Notes under the pieces: generated by a model
The model's input: the letters and a program-made list of their open reading frames with translations, nothing else
Told to the model about the DNA's origin: nothing
Databases searched by the model: none
Source: an uncultured Winogradskyella sp.
GTDB taxonomy: Bacteria > Bacteroidota > Bacteroidia > Flavobacteriales > Flavobacteriaceae
DNA: 64,000 nucleotides
Direction of reading: 5' to 3'
NCBI RefSeq assembly: GCF_947498005.1
Contig: NZ_CANMIW010000001.1
Location: 620,001 to 684,000, forward strand
Program-made: the position numbers and the translations under genes
In this document: piece after piece, positions 17,601-26,405 of the stretch
Layout of the letters: each line of letters begins with the position of its first letter
How positions within the stretch are numbered: the first letter of the stretch is position 1

Positions 17601-20600
17601 CTAGATGGTGTTTTCATCTAAACTTTCGTTAATAACAAAGGATTCTTGAGGTCTAACTTCATAAGTAGAAGCCACTCTAGATTTATTCATCCACATTTTA
17701 AGTCTTACACTTAAATAGAAAAGGATAGGAACAACGATTAATGTTAAGAATGTTGCAATAAGTAATCCGTAAATTACAGTCCAAGCTAATGGTCCCCAAA
17801 ATACCACGTTATCTCCACCCATATAAATATTTGGATCAAAATCGGCAAACAGCGTAAAGAAATTAATATTTAATCCAATTGCCAAAGGTATTAGCCCTAA
17901 AATAGTTGTAATGGCTGTTAATAAAACAGGTCTTAAACGTGCTTTTCCTGCTTTTACAATGCTTTCAAAAAGATCTTCTTTTACTAATAATTGATCTTCA
18001 TGTAAATCGAGTTCGTTTTTCTTTCTATCTATTAGTAGTTGTGCATAATCTAAGAGAACAACACCATTATTTACCACAATTCCGGCTAGTGAAATAATAC
18101 CAACCATAGTCATCATAATTACAAAGGCACTTCCAGAGATTACGATACCTCCAAATACACCAATGAAACTTAAGAAAATAGCGATCATTATAATCGTTGG
18201 TTTAGAAACAGAGTTGAATTGAAATATAAGGATGAAAAATATTAAACCTAAACCAGTAAAGAATGCACCCATTAAGAATGCCATTTGCTTATTCTGTTCT
18301 TCAATTTGACCTGTGTAGTCAATATGGATATCTTCAGATAAACCTTCAAAGCTTTTCATTTCATTCTGAATCTGAGTTACAATAGCACCTGCATCTGTAA
18401 AACCTGGCGCTAATGCGGAATAAACAGTTACAACACGCTTAGCATCTTTATGCTTAATAGCATTAAAACCAGAATTATTTTTTTGTTTTGCAACAGCAGA
18501 TAATGGCACTTCTTTAAGTTGACCAGTATTATCTCTAAACGTTATATTCTGGTTAAATAAAGCACTAGTGTTGTATCTGTTTTCTTCATTGAAACGCACA
18601 TAAATATCATAGTCTTCTCCATCTTCCTTATAGATACCAGCCTTAGATCCAAAAATTGAATTTCTCAGTTGACTACCAATCTGAAGTGCACTAACACCTA
18701 GTTCTCCTGCTTTTTGTCTATCAATTTCAACCAACATTGTTGGTTTATCCTTGTTAACATCAATTTTAAGTTCATCAATACCAGCTACATTTTTAGAATT
18801 GATAAACTCACGCATTTTTTCTGCTGTAGAAATCAATTCTACATAATCATCACCTTCAATTTCAATGTTAATTGGCGAACCAGCTGGTGGTCCGTTAACA
18901 TCTTTTTCAACCGAAATAATAACACCAGGATATATACCTACTAATGCAGTTTGAACTTTTTGACGTAAAATTTCACTGTCTTCACCACGACGGTATTTAT
19001 ACTCTCGTATAGAGGCTGTAATCTTAGCTTTATGAGGCATTTCTGCGGAAGAACCTGAATCTGTATTAGGATTTCCGGCACCAGCACCAACTTGTGAAAC
19101 CGCACTTTCTACTAAGAAATTCCTATCACCATCCATATAATAATCATTATTGATTACATCATATACTCGGCTTTCTATTTGCTTAGTTATAGCATTAGTT
19201 TTTTCTATTGCTGTACCTTCAGGATATTCTATATATACAATAATCTGATTTGGTTTGTTGTCTGGGAAAAACTCAATTTTAGTTCGTTGTTTAGACACTG
19301 AAATTCCAAAGGCAACAAATGAAGCAATTAATAGAAGAACTGTAGATGCCGTTAGAATTTGAGGTTTCCAACCAGAAAGTGCCCAACGTAATTGACGCTC
19401 GTACCAATTCTCTAATTTTACTAAAGATTTGTTTTGGAAACGATTTGCCCATTTTCTAATAAAGAAACGATAAGCCCACAACATAATAGCTGTAAAAATC
19501 ATTATGGTTCCTAAACCTCTATACGCTCCACCAAACACAAGAATAAGTATACCAATTACGGCAACAATAATTGTAGTTCTTATAATTTGATTAATAGGCA
19601 TGTCTTTATCTTCCGTAGTCATATATCTCGATACTAAAACCGAGTTAAAAAATATGGCCACAAATAAAGATGAGCCTAATACAATAGATAGCGTTATAGG
19701 TAAAATTTTCATAAACTCTCCCATGATTCCTGGCCAAAGCCCTAAAGGAACAAAGGCGGCAACAGTAGTCGCTGTAGAAATAATAATAGGAAATGCAATT
19801 TCTCCAATACCTTTTTTGGCAGCTTCAATTCTGGTCATGCCTTCCTCTTCCATGAGTCTATATACGTTTTCAACAACCACAATTCCGTTATCTACCAACA
19901 TACCAAGTCCCATAATTAAACCAAAAAGCACCATAGTATTTAAACTATAACCAATAAGGTTTAATATCATCAATGACATAAACATTGACATTGGTATAGC
20001 AAACCCAACGAAAAGCGCGTTTTTAAATCCTAAGAAGAACATTAAAACTGTAACTACTAAAATAACTCCAAAAATGATGTTATTTACCAAATCATCTACT
20101 TGTCCTATTGTTTTTTCAGATTGATCGTTAGTGATAGAAACCACTAAATCTTGAGGAAATACATTTGCTTTAGCCTCTTCTACAATCACTTGAATTTGCT
20201 CAGCCGCAGCAACCATGTTTTTTCCTGCTCGTTTTTTTACATCGAGCATTACTACAGGTTTTCCAGATTTTCTAGCAAAGGTTGTTTTATCTTCTTCTTT
20301 AAAAGACACAGACGCAACATCCTTTAAGTAAATAGCGTTTCCATTCTCTGCTTTGACTACAAAGTTTTCTAATTCTGATGGTTTTTCTATTTCTCCAATG
20401 ATTCTAATCGTTCTGCGTTGACCACTACTTTTTAAGTTACCAGCAGATTGCGTTACGTTACCATTATTAATGGCACCAAGTATATCACTGAATGTTACTT
20501 TTGCAGCCATCATCTTATAAATGTCTACAGCAACTTCGACCTCTTTTTCTTGAGCACCTCTAATATCTGCCTTTTTAATTTCTTGAAGATTTTCTATTTC

Positions 20601-21137
20601 ATCTTGAAGATATTCAGCAAAATCCTTTAATTTTTCAATAGGATAATCTCCTGAAATATTAATGTTTAGAATTGGCATTTCTTCAGAAAGACTTAATTCA
20701 AACACATCTGGTTCTACTTTTGCACCATTAAATGTTGGCCAATCCTCACTAGAGGTTTCTGTATCAATTTCGTCTTTTACCTTTTGTAAAGCACCTTCTA
20801 CAGTGATACCTTCATCAAACTCAACAATTAGCATTCCGTAATCTTCTTGAGAAGTCGATGTTGTTTCTACAACGTTACTAACGGTTTTTAATTTGTCTTC
20901 TAATGGATCAATTATTAGTTTTTCAATATCTTCTGCGGTATTACCAGGATATACTGTACTCACATAGATTTTAGTTTCGTTTACCTCAGGGAAATTTTCT
21001 CTAGGCATGCTAAAAAAAGCAGAGATCCCTAAATAAAAAAAGACTGCGATAAGAACATACATCGTGGTTTTGTTATTAATTGCCCACGAGGACATCCCAA
21101 ATTCCTTCTCGGTATTTTTTTTCTTATTACTACTCAT
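17601..21137 (-). CDS. RND efflux permease (AcrB/CusA superfamily)
   Basis: Inner-membrane proton/substrate antiporter of a tripartite pump. At 1178 residues it is somewhat longer than E. coli AcrB, as is common in Bacteroidota. It starts with a membrane segment (TMYVLIAVFFYLGISAF), then the porter domain, and the proton-relay helix with Asp (GLGMLVDNGIVVVENVYRL). A second half repeats the layout (LAGIVVNNGVVLLDYAQLL). An insert before the second half carries two extra hydrophobic stretches (about residues 520-560). The start overlaps the adaptor gene by 8 nt. Substrates cannot be read from the sequence. Confidence 0.95.
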   Translation of the reverse strand: MSSNKKKNTEKEFGMSSWAINNKTTMYVLIAVFFYLGISAFFSMPRENFPEVNETKIYVSTVYPGNTAEDIEKLIIDPLEDKLKTVSNVVETTSTSQEDYGMLIVEFDEGITVEGALQKVKDEIDTETSSEDWPTFNGAKVEPDVFELSLSEEMPILNINISGDYPIEKLKDFAEYLQDEIENLQEIKKADIRGAQEKEVEVAVDIYKMMAAKVTFSDILGAINNGNVTQSAGNLKSSGQRRTIRIIGEIEKPSELENFVVKAENGNAIYLKDVASVSFKEEDKTTFARKSGKPVVMLDVKKRAGKNMVAAAEQIQVIVEEAKANVFPQDLVVSITNDQSEKTIGQVDDLVNNIIFGVILVVTVLMFFLGFKNALFVGFAIPMSMFMSLMILNLIGYSLNTMVLFGLIMGLGMLVDNGIVVVENVYRLMEEEGMTRIEAAKKGIGEIAFPIIISTATTVAAFVPLGLWPGIMGEFMKILPITLSIVLGSSLFVAIFFNSVLVSRYMTTEDKDMPINQIIRTTIIVAVIGILILVFGGAYRGLGTIMIFTAIMLWAYRFFIRKWANRFQNKSLVKLENWYERQLRWALSGWKPQILTASTVLLLIASFVAFGISVSKQRTKIEFFPDNKPNQIIVYIEYPEGTAIEKTNAITKQIESRVYDVINNDYYMDGDRNFLVESAVSQVGAGAGNPNTDSGSSAEMPHKAKITASIREYKYRRGEDSEILRQKVQTALVGIYPGVIISVEKDVNGPPAGSPINIEIEGDDYVELISTAEKMREFINSKNVAGIDELKIDVNKDKPTMLVEIDRQKAGELGVSALQIGSQLRNSIFGSKAGIYKEDGEDYDIYVRFNEENRYNTSALFNQNITFRDNTGQLKEVPLSAVAKQKNNSGFNAIKHKDAKRVVTVYSALAPGFTDAGAIVTQIQNEMKSFEGLSEDIHIDYTGQIEEQNKQMAFLMGAFFTGLGLIFFILIFQFNSVSKPTIIMIAIFLSFIGVFGGIVISGSAFVIMMTMVGIISLAGIVVNNGVVLLDYAQLLIDRKKNELDLHEDQLLVKEDLFESIVKAGKARLRPVLLTAITTILGLIPLAIGLNINFFTLFADFDPNIYMGGDNVVFWGPLAWTVIYGLLIATFLTLIVVPILFYLSVRLKMWMNKSRVASTYEVRPQESFVINESLDENTI

Positions 21138-22317
21138 TGCCTACTTCTTTATAGCTGATTACCTCTACTGACTGTCCGTCTTTAACACTACGAGCACCTT
21201 CTTTTACGATTTCTGCTCCAGATTCTAAGTTCTTAAGAACCTCAATAACATCACCTTGTGTTTTTCCGGTTTCAATAATAATTCGTTTTGCTGTACCAAT
21301 ACCTTTTCCATCTTTATCAGTTACTACGTAAACATATTGTTCTCCATCTGCATTTTCTGAAATCACACTTTGTGGAATTAAAATGGCATTTTCACTTGTA
21401 TAGTCATTGATTTTTAAACGCGCTGTAAGATTAGGCTTAATGTCCTTGTCTTTGTTAGCAACTTCAATTTCTGCTCTAAATGTTCTGTTAGCAGGATTGA
21501 TAAAATCACTTGCTTGACGAATTTCGGTTTCAATTGTTTTTCCTAGAACAGGTATTTCAACCACAACCTTCTTACCCTTAACAACATTAGATATATAACT
21601 TTCTGGCACTTCTACCTCAATGTACATATCATCAAGATTTACAATACGCATTAACTGTGACTGGCCTGCCGCAACAACACTTCCTTGTTCTGTAATAACA
21701 TCATCGATAGTTCCAGAAAAAGGTGCTTTAACTGTAGTCTTTGCAATTTGCTGTTGTAATTGGCTTACGGCTTCTTGCTGAGATTCGTATGTTGACTTAG
21801 CTTGTAAATACTGAATTTCACTACCAATGTTCTGATCCCAAAGACGTTTTTGACGCTCATAAGTCGTTTTTGCTAATTCGGATTGAATTTTTAACTGCGC
21901 CACTTGTTGGCTTAATCCACCATCATCAATTTTGGCAAGTAATTGTCCTTTTCTAACTTTTTGACCTTCCTTTACATAAACACGTGTTAAAATACCATTG
22001 TACTCTGGTGTGATAGTTAATAAGTTTTTGGTAGTAACATTACCTTGAAGTTCTAATTGGTGCTCAAATTTTTCTGTTTTCGCGGTAAGCGTTGTAATTA
22101 AGGGAATGTTTTGAGTCGTATCTAAACTTTTTATTTTCTCGTCTAATTGTTTTATTTGATCATTAATAACTTGTTGCTCATTTACTAATTCGCCTCGTTT
22201 TTTACGAATAGTTTCTAAGCTGTTACTTTCTAAGACTTTTGCTGTAGAATTCTTTTTCTCGCCTCCACACGAGACTAGAAGTAACGTGATGATTACAATT
22301 GAATATATGTTTTTCAT
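21130..22317 (-). CDS. RND periplasmic adaptor (membrane fusion lipoprotein)
   Basis: Links the RND permease to the outer-membrane channel. The signal peptide ends in a lipobox (TLLLVSCGGEKK, Cys17). A coiled coil (residues 35-70, ETIRKKRGELVNEQQVIND...) precedes the lipoyl half (ITPEYNGILTRVYVKEGQKVRKGQLLAKIDDGG), the alpha-hairpin (QLKIQSELAKTTYERQKRLWDQ), the second lipoyl half (VKAPFSGTIDDVITEQGSVV) and the beta-barrel and proximal domains. The extra N-terminal coiled coil is common in Bacteroidota adaptors. It lies 6 nt after the tolC-like gene. Confidence 0.93.
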   Translation of the reverse strand: MKNIYSIVIITLLLVSCGGEKKNSTAKVLESNSLETIRKKRGELVNEQQVINDQIKQLDEKIKSLDTTQNIPLITTLTAKTEKFEHQLELQGNVTTKNLLTITPEYNGILTRVYVKEGQKVRKGQLLAKIDDGGLSQQVAQLKIQSELAKTTYERQKRLWDQNIGSEIQYLQAKSTYESQQEAVSQLQQQIAKTTVKAPFSGTIDDVITEQGSVVAAGQSQLMRIVNLDDMYIEVEVPESYISNVVKGKKVVVEIPVLGKTIETEIRQASDFINPANRTFRAEIEVANKDKDIKPNLTARLKINDYTSENAILIPQSVISENADGEQYVYVVTDKDGKGIGTAKRIIIETGKTQGDVIEVLKNLESGAEIVKEGARSVKDGQSVEVISYKEVGNE

Positions 22318-22323
22318 GATTGA

Positions 22324-23670
22324 TTAATTTAAAATTGTAGTGTTTAATGCAGTTTCTAAAGTTGCTTTGGTATTAATAACATCTAGCATGGCTTGAAGTA
22401 ACTCTTGCTGTGCTGTATATAATTGGGTTTGTGCTTGGCGTAACTCAAAACTAGATCCAATACCTTCAAAAAACTTGGTTTGATTTTTTGTTTCTATACG
22501 CTCTGCAAGGTTTAAATTTTGCTTTTTGTTCTCGTAATCCTCAATAGCAAATTGATAATCACTTTTCGCTGATGCTATCTGAAGTTTAATACGTTGTTCC
22601 GTTTCGGTTAATTCAGTTTCAGCTTTTTCAAGATTAATTTTTGCACGTTGTGTAGATGCATTTCGCATACCAGAACTAAAAATTGGGATATCTAAGCTTA
22701 CGCCAAATAATGAAGAGCCAAACCAATCTTGACTTTTCTTAGTAAAATTAAAGTCATCGCCAAAACCAGAATAACCGCCATTTATAAAAGCGTTAAGTGT
22801 TGGTAATGCTTTACTTTTTTCTAATTTTAATAATAATTCTTTTGAGGTTTTATCGTTCTCAGCGATTAAGTAATCAATAGTAGCTTCAGGATTATTGTCA
22901 GCCTCTAATATTGATAATGAAATATTTTCATTAGTTAACGTTTCAAGATTGTCTGTTAAAACTAAATCATTATAAATATCTAATCCTAACGTAATATTTA
23001 GCATTTGATAAGCTAAAGTTTTTAATCTCTCAACATTATTTAAATTACTTTTTACACCAGATAATGTAATTTGTAGTTGCTCTACACTTTCCTCTTCGCC
23101 TAATCCGTTTTGGTATATTTTTTCAGTTTCAAAGAGGTTTTTATCTAGCACTTCTATATTGCGTTCTAAAATTTGAATACTTTCTTCTGCTAAAAGAACA
23201 TTTCCGTAAGCTTCAATAACTGCTTTTCTAACTTCTAAATCTGTTTTAATTTTAGCGTTTTTTGAAATTTCTAAAAATACTTTTGCAGATTGTAAACCTA
23301 CTAAATAAGACCCATCAAATATTTTCTGATTTAAAGTAGCAAAGGCAGTCATACTTTGTTTTGTGCCAAATACAACTTCTTCGTATGTTCCTGGAGTACC
23401 TCCAAAAAACTCAGCAGGAATAACCGAAATTTGTTGCTTTAAAAAGTTTTGATAATCTATACTTGCGCTTATTTGTGGCAAACCTGTTGCTGTAGTTTCC
23501 TTTTTCTGTTGTTTTGCAGCATCGATATCTCGAGCAGCATTTATAGCAGACCTATTATTTTCTAAAGCAAAGTCAATAGCTTCTTGAAGCGAAAGATTTT
23601 GAGACAGTTCTTGCGAGTAGCCCATTTGAAAAATAATGAAACCTACAACTATGATAAGTGTTTTTTTCAT
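22324..23670 (-). CDS. TolC-family outer-membrane efflux channel
   Basis: Outer-membrane exit duct for the RND pump. The signal peptide is MKKTLIIVVGFIIFQMGYSQ, followed by two repeats of the outer-membrane efflux protein fold (LSLQEAIDFALENNRSAINAARD..., and after about residue 235 the second repeat with SLDIPIFSSGMRNAST). The C-terminal coiled coil ends with ELRQAQTQLYTAQQELLQAM. 448 residues is usual. It lies 3 nt behind the regulator gene. Confidence 0.93.
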   Translation of the reverse strand: MKKTLIIVVGFIIFQMGYSQELSQNLSLQEAIDFALENNRSAINAARDIDAAKQQKKETTATGLPQISASIDYQNFLKQQISVIPAEFFGGTPGTYEEVVFGTKQSMTAFATLNQKIFDGSYLVGLQSAKVFLEISKNAKIKTDLEVRKAVIEAYGNVLLAEESIQILERNIEVLDKNLFETEKIYQNGLGEEESVEQLQITLSGVKSNLNNVERLKTLAYQMLNITLGLDIYNDLVLTDNLETLTNENISLSILEADNNPEATIDYLIAENDKTSKELLLKLEKSKALPTLNAFINGGYSGFGDDFNFTKKSQDWFGSSLFGVSLDIPIFSSGMRNASTQRAKINLEKAETELTETEQRIKLQIASAKSDYQFAIEDYENKKQNLNLAERIETKNQTKFFEGIGSSFELRQAQTQLYTAQQELLQAMLDVINTKATLETALNTTILN

Positions 23671-23673
23671 TGT

Positions 23674-24276
23674 TTAATTTTGATTGATATGTAATTGTGT
23701 TAGTGTTTCTAATCCTTTATTTGAGCAAATACCTCTTAAGTGGTATTCGAGATAATTATTCATTAATGTTGGCATAGAGAATTGCTCTCGAGGAAAAATA
23801 TCCTGATCTTTTAATGAAACCATATTGTTAAAGTACAAGCGTGCTACAAAATCAATTTCTATAGAATCTCTATAAAGATTTTGAGCTATTCCTCTTTCTA
23901 AATTTTGTGTTACGCAACCTAGCATCTTTTCAAATTGCTTCCCTTTTAGAGTAGCATAAATTTTTGGATAATACTTTTGCAATTGATATTGAGGCGATGA
24001 TTTTTCGTCCTTGAGGTTGTGCATCACAAAACGCTTAATTTCATAAACTTCTTCAATAGGGTTTTTATTCAAAGCACATATCTGGTCTATGCCACAAGCA
24101 ATATTTTCAAAAACATTTAAAGCTGTTGCTTCAACTAACTTCGTTTTGTTCTTAAAATGCTGATAAATGGTTTTTTTAGAAATCCCCATTTCGTTAGCAA
24201 TATCATCCATGGTAACGCTCTTAAAACCTAGGTTTAAGAACAAGTCAGTAGATTTTGTTATTATTTTTTCCTTCAT
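23674..24276 (-). CDS. TetR-family repressor of the RND efflux operon
   Basis: A 200-residue regulator with the N-terminal TetR helix-turn-helix (residues 1-50: STDLFLNLGFKSVTMDDI, then GISKKTIYQHFKNKTKLV) and a variable alpha-helical ligand domain. It heads the operon tetR-tolC-adaptor-permease with gaps of 3 and 6 nt and an 8-nt overlap, and a palindrome overlaps its own promoter, so it most likely represses the whole operon including itself. The inducer is unknown. Confidence 0.9.
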   Translation of the reverse strand: MKEKIITKSTDLFLNLGFKSVTMDDIANEMGISKKTIYQHFKNKTKLVEATALNVFENIACGIDQICALNKNPIEEVYEIKRFVMHNLKDEKSSPQYQLQKYYPKIYATLKGKQFEKMLGCVTQNLERGIAQNLYRDSIEIDFVARLYFNNMVSLKDQDIFPREQFSMPTLMNNYLEYHLRGICSNKGLETLTQLHINQN

Positions 24277-24318
24277 TTTATTAAGTCCCGTTGGGTCAGA
24301 ATCGTTTTAATAGAGGTG

Positions 24319-24349
24319 CAAATCTACAATAGGAAACTTTAAAAACCAA
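24319..24349 (-). promoter_or_regulatory. promoter of the efflux operon
   Basis: On the minus strand TTG (24349-24347), 20-nt spacer, then TAGATTTG (24326-24319): full match to the Bacteroidota promoter form, 42 nt before the tetR start codon. Confidence 0.7.
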
Positions 24350-24359
24350 AAAAGTTTCC
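24332..24359. promoter_or_regulatory. TetR operator (inverted repeat)
   Basis: GGAAACTTT (24332-24340) and AAAGTTTCC (24351-24359) form a perfect 9-bp inverted repeat with a 10-nt spacer. It covers the -33 element of the efflux-operon promoter, the expected position for autorepression by the TetR protein. Confidence 0.7.
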
Positions 24360-24416
24360 AAAGTTTTAATATTTTTTTAACACGGCCAATGTTAGTTTAT
24401 AATATGTATAAAACAT

Positions 24417-24424
24417 TATTTTTG
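24417..24424 (+). promoter_or_regulatory. -7 promoter box of the polyprenyl synthase gene
   Basis: TATTTTTG (exact TANNTTTG) ends only 4 nt before the ATG at 24429, so the message may be leaderless. No clear -33 TTG. Confidence 0.45.
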
Positions 24425-24428
24425 TTAC

Positions 24429-25403
24429 ATGGAACATATTGAAAAGTACCAAGAGTCCTTTCTAAAGTATTTAGAAGGTTTTACAGTAAATAAAGAGCCA
24501 CAAAATCTTTATAGTCCTATTAATTATATTTTACAATTAGGTGGTAAACGATTACGACCAGTTTTAACCTTAATGACTGCTGAGGTTTTTGGGGGAACTA
24601 CTGAAGTAGCGATGGATGCGGCTTTGTCTATTGAAGTGTTTCATAATTTTTCTTTAGTACATGATGATATTATGGACGACGCTCCTTTACGAAGAGGTAA
24701 AGAAACAGTTCATGAAAAATGGAATCTTAATACAGGTATTCTTTCTGGTGATGCCATGTTAATTATGGCTTATCAATTATTTGAAAACTATGAGGCCAAT
24801 ACATTTAGAGCGTTAGCTAAACTCTTTAGCAAAACGGCATTAGAAGTTTGTGAAGGTCAGCAATATGATATTGATTTTGAAACTCGAGATGACGTAACCA
24901 TTGCTCAGTATCTACAAATGATAGAGTATAAAACGGCAGTGTTAGTTGGTGCCGCTATGAAAATGGGAGCTATTGTTTCAAAAGCATCAATTGAAGACCA
25001 AAATGCTATTTACGAATTTGGTAGACTTTTAGGTATTGCATTTCAATTACAAGATGATTATTTAGATGCTTTTGGCAATCCTGAAACTTTTGGAAAACAA
25101 GTTGGTGGCGATATTATTGAAAACAAAAAGACTTATTTATATATAAAAACCTTAGAGTTGGGATCTGATGATGATGCACTTAATTTAAAGACTTTTATGT
25201 CTATTTCTGAATTGTCTAATGAGAATAAGGTAGAGAAGGTTAAAGAACTATTTATAAATTCTGGTGCAGCAGAAGCTACTCAGAATGCTGTAAAGGATTA
25301 TACAAACAAAGCTTTTGATGTTTTAGAAACTTTAAATATTACAGAGGACAAGAAACTGTTATTAAGAGTATTTGGTGAACAATTAATGACCAGACGTGTT
25401 TAA
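24429..25403 (+). CDS. polyprenyl diphosphate synthase, probably short-chain (FPP/GGPP type)
   Basis: Adds isopentenyl diphosphate units to an allylic primer, supplying isoprenoid chains. Both aspartate motifs are intact: DDIMDD with RR (DDIMDDAPLRRG, about residues 84-95) and DDYLD (FQLQDDYLDAFG). Phe at the fifth position before the first motif and no two-residue insertion in it resemble geranylgeranyl-type enzymes, but chain length cannot be fixed from this. The substrate pathway begins with Dxs at 9342. The stop overlaps the next start by 1 nt (TAATG). Confidence 0.9.
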   Translation: MEHIEKYQESFLKYLEGFTVNKEPQNLYSPINYILQLGGKRLRPVLTLMTAEVFGGTTEVAMDAALSIEVFHNFSLVHDDIMDDAPLRRGKETVHEKWNLNTGILSGDAMLIMAYQLFENYEANTFRALAKLFSKTALEVCEGQQYDIDFETRDDVTIAQYLQMIEYKTAVLVGAAMKMGAIVSKASIEDQNAIYEFGRLLGIAFQLQDDYLDAFGNPETFGKQVGGDIIENKKTYLYIKTLELGSDDDALNLKTFMSISELSNENKVEKVKELFINSGAAEATQNAVKDYTNKAFDVLETLNITEDKKLLLRVFGEQLMTRRV

Positions 25404-25753
25404 TGAATTTGCCATCTAATTTTGAAGATCTAATTACAGAAGCAGAAGGCTTGAACCTGTATAAAAAATTAATTCTTCAGCTTAATAAAGATTTACTATA
25501 TGCTAATATAGATTTAGAATTTGATGAAGAAACCTTGCCTACGAGTTTAAAATTTGTGTTACAAGAAACCGTTTTTAACCTCATAAATTCTAAATTCTCA
25601 GACTATCTTAATTTGCTTTATATCGTAGATGTTTCTGAATTGAAAATTAAAGAATTAGATGGGAGTGATGCTGTAAAATTATCGGAAGACGTAACGTTTT
25701 TAATTCTTCAACGCGAATGGCAAAAAGTTTGGTTTAAGGCGAAATTTTCTTAA
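25403..25753 (+). CDS. hypothetical protein coupled to the polyprenyl synthase gene
   Basis: A 116-residue soluble, acidic protein without signal peptide or membrane segment; not recognised. Its ATG overlaps the stop of the polyprenyl synthase gene, so translation is coupled. The sequence is mostly helical in character (NFEDLITEAEGLNLYKKLILQ..., LEFDEETLPTSLKFVLQETV). Its stop overlaps the stop of the convergent outer-membrane gene by 4 nt. A link to isoprenoid synthesis rests on position only. Confidence 0.7.
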   Translation: MNLPSNFEDLITEAEGLNLYKKLILQLNKDLLYANIDLEFDEETLPTSLKFVLQETVFNLINSKFSDYLNLLYIVDVSELKIKELDGSDAVKLSEDVTFLILQREWQKVWFKAKFS

Positions 25754-26298
25754 AAGTAAAAACGGACAAAAGGCATCCAGGCCTCAGAGTAGATACTTTT
25801 ATCTTCATCATATAATACATCATATCTTATACCAATCGTTACATTATTACTAGAGTAACCAAGACCTAAAAATAAAGCAGGATACCAATAGTCATCATCT
25901 GCATTAGTAACAAAATTTTGGTTATAATTTCTACTGACATGTAATTGTTCAAACTCTGTAGATATTTGTACGAGTTCATAAGGATTAAATAATCCAATAA
26001 CACTTCCTCCTAATACAGTAGATTTAAATAAGTCTTTTTGAGAACTATACGAGAAATTGAGCCCAACTCCTGTTGCTATATAAGGACTAAATCTATATAA
26101 TGCATTTGGCGAAACGGCAGCGCTAAAAAAACCATCTCCAAAATTTAAACCTAAACCACCACCAAATTCTACGTTATTCCAAAATTCATTTTCAGTATTA
26201 GAATCTTGCGCAAATGAAAATAAAGTAAAAAAACATAATAAAAGAAGACTTAATTTAGTTTTAATGTTGCATAAATGCTTATAATTTGTGATAGTCAT
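25750..26298 (-). CDS. small outer-membrane beta-barrel protein
   Basis: A 182-residue protein with a signal peptide (about residues 10-30, LSLLLLCFFTLFSFAQ) and a short barrel: repeated Gly/aromatic strands (VEFGGGLGLNFGDGFFSAAVSP, YRFSPYIATGVGLNFSYSS, ALFLGLGYSSNNVTIGIRYDV) ending in an aromatic Phe (WMPFVRFYF). In related genomes such genes next to sucA are sometimes named alpha-ketoglutarate decarboxylase by transfer from the neighbour; nothing here supports an enzyme. Divergent from sucA. Confidence 0.7.
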   Translation of the reverse strand: MTITNYKHLCNIKTKLSLLLLCFFTLFSFAQDSNTENEFWNNVEFGGGLGLNFGDGFFSAAVSPNALYRFSPYIATGVGLNFSYSSQKDLFKSTVLGGSVIGLFNPYELVQISTEFEQLHVSRNYNQNFVTNADDDYWYPALFLGLGYSSNNVTIGIRYDVLYDEDKSIYSEAWMPFVRFYF

Positions 26299-26358
26299 AA
26301 TTGTTTTTTCAATTTGTTATAAATATAATAAAACCTTATCTATTTTTAGTAAAAGTTG

Positions 26359-26366
26359 TATTTTTG
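26359..26366 (+). promoter_or_regulatory. -7 promoter box of sucA
   Basis: TATTTTTG (exact TANNTTTG), 39 nt before the sucA ATG. The -33 element is not evident. Confidence 0.45.
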
Positions 26367-26405
26367 ACTAAATTATGTTGAAACGACAACGTCTCAAAAA
26401 GTATA

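Noticed and set aside
25750..26298. Alpha-ketoglutarate decarboxylase function for the gene beside sucA
   Set aside because: The sequence is a short signal-bearing beta-barrel; the name would come only from its neighbour.
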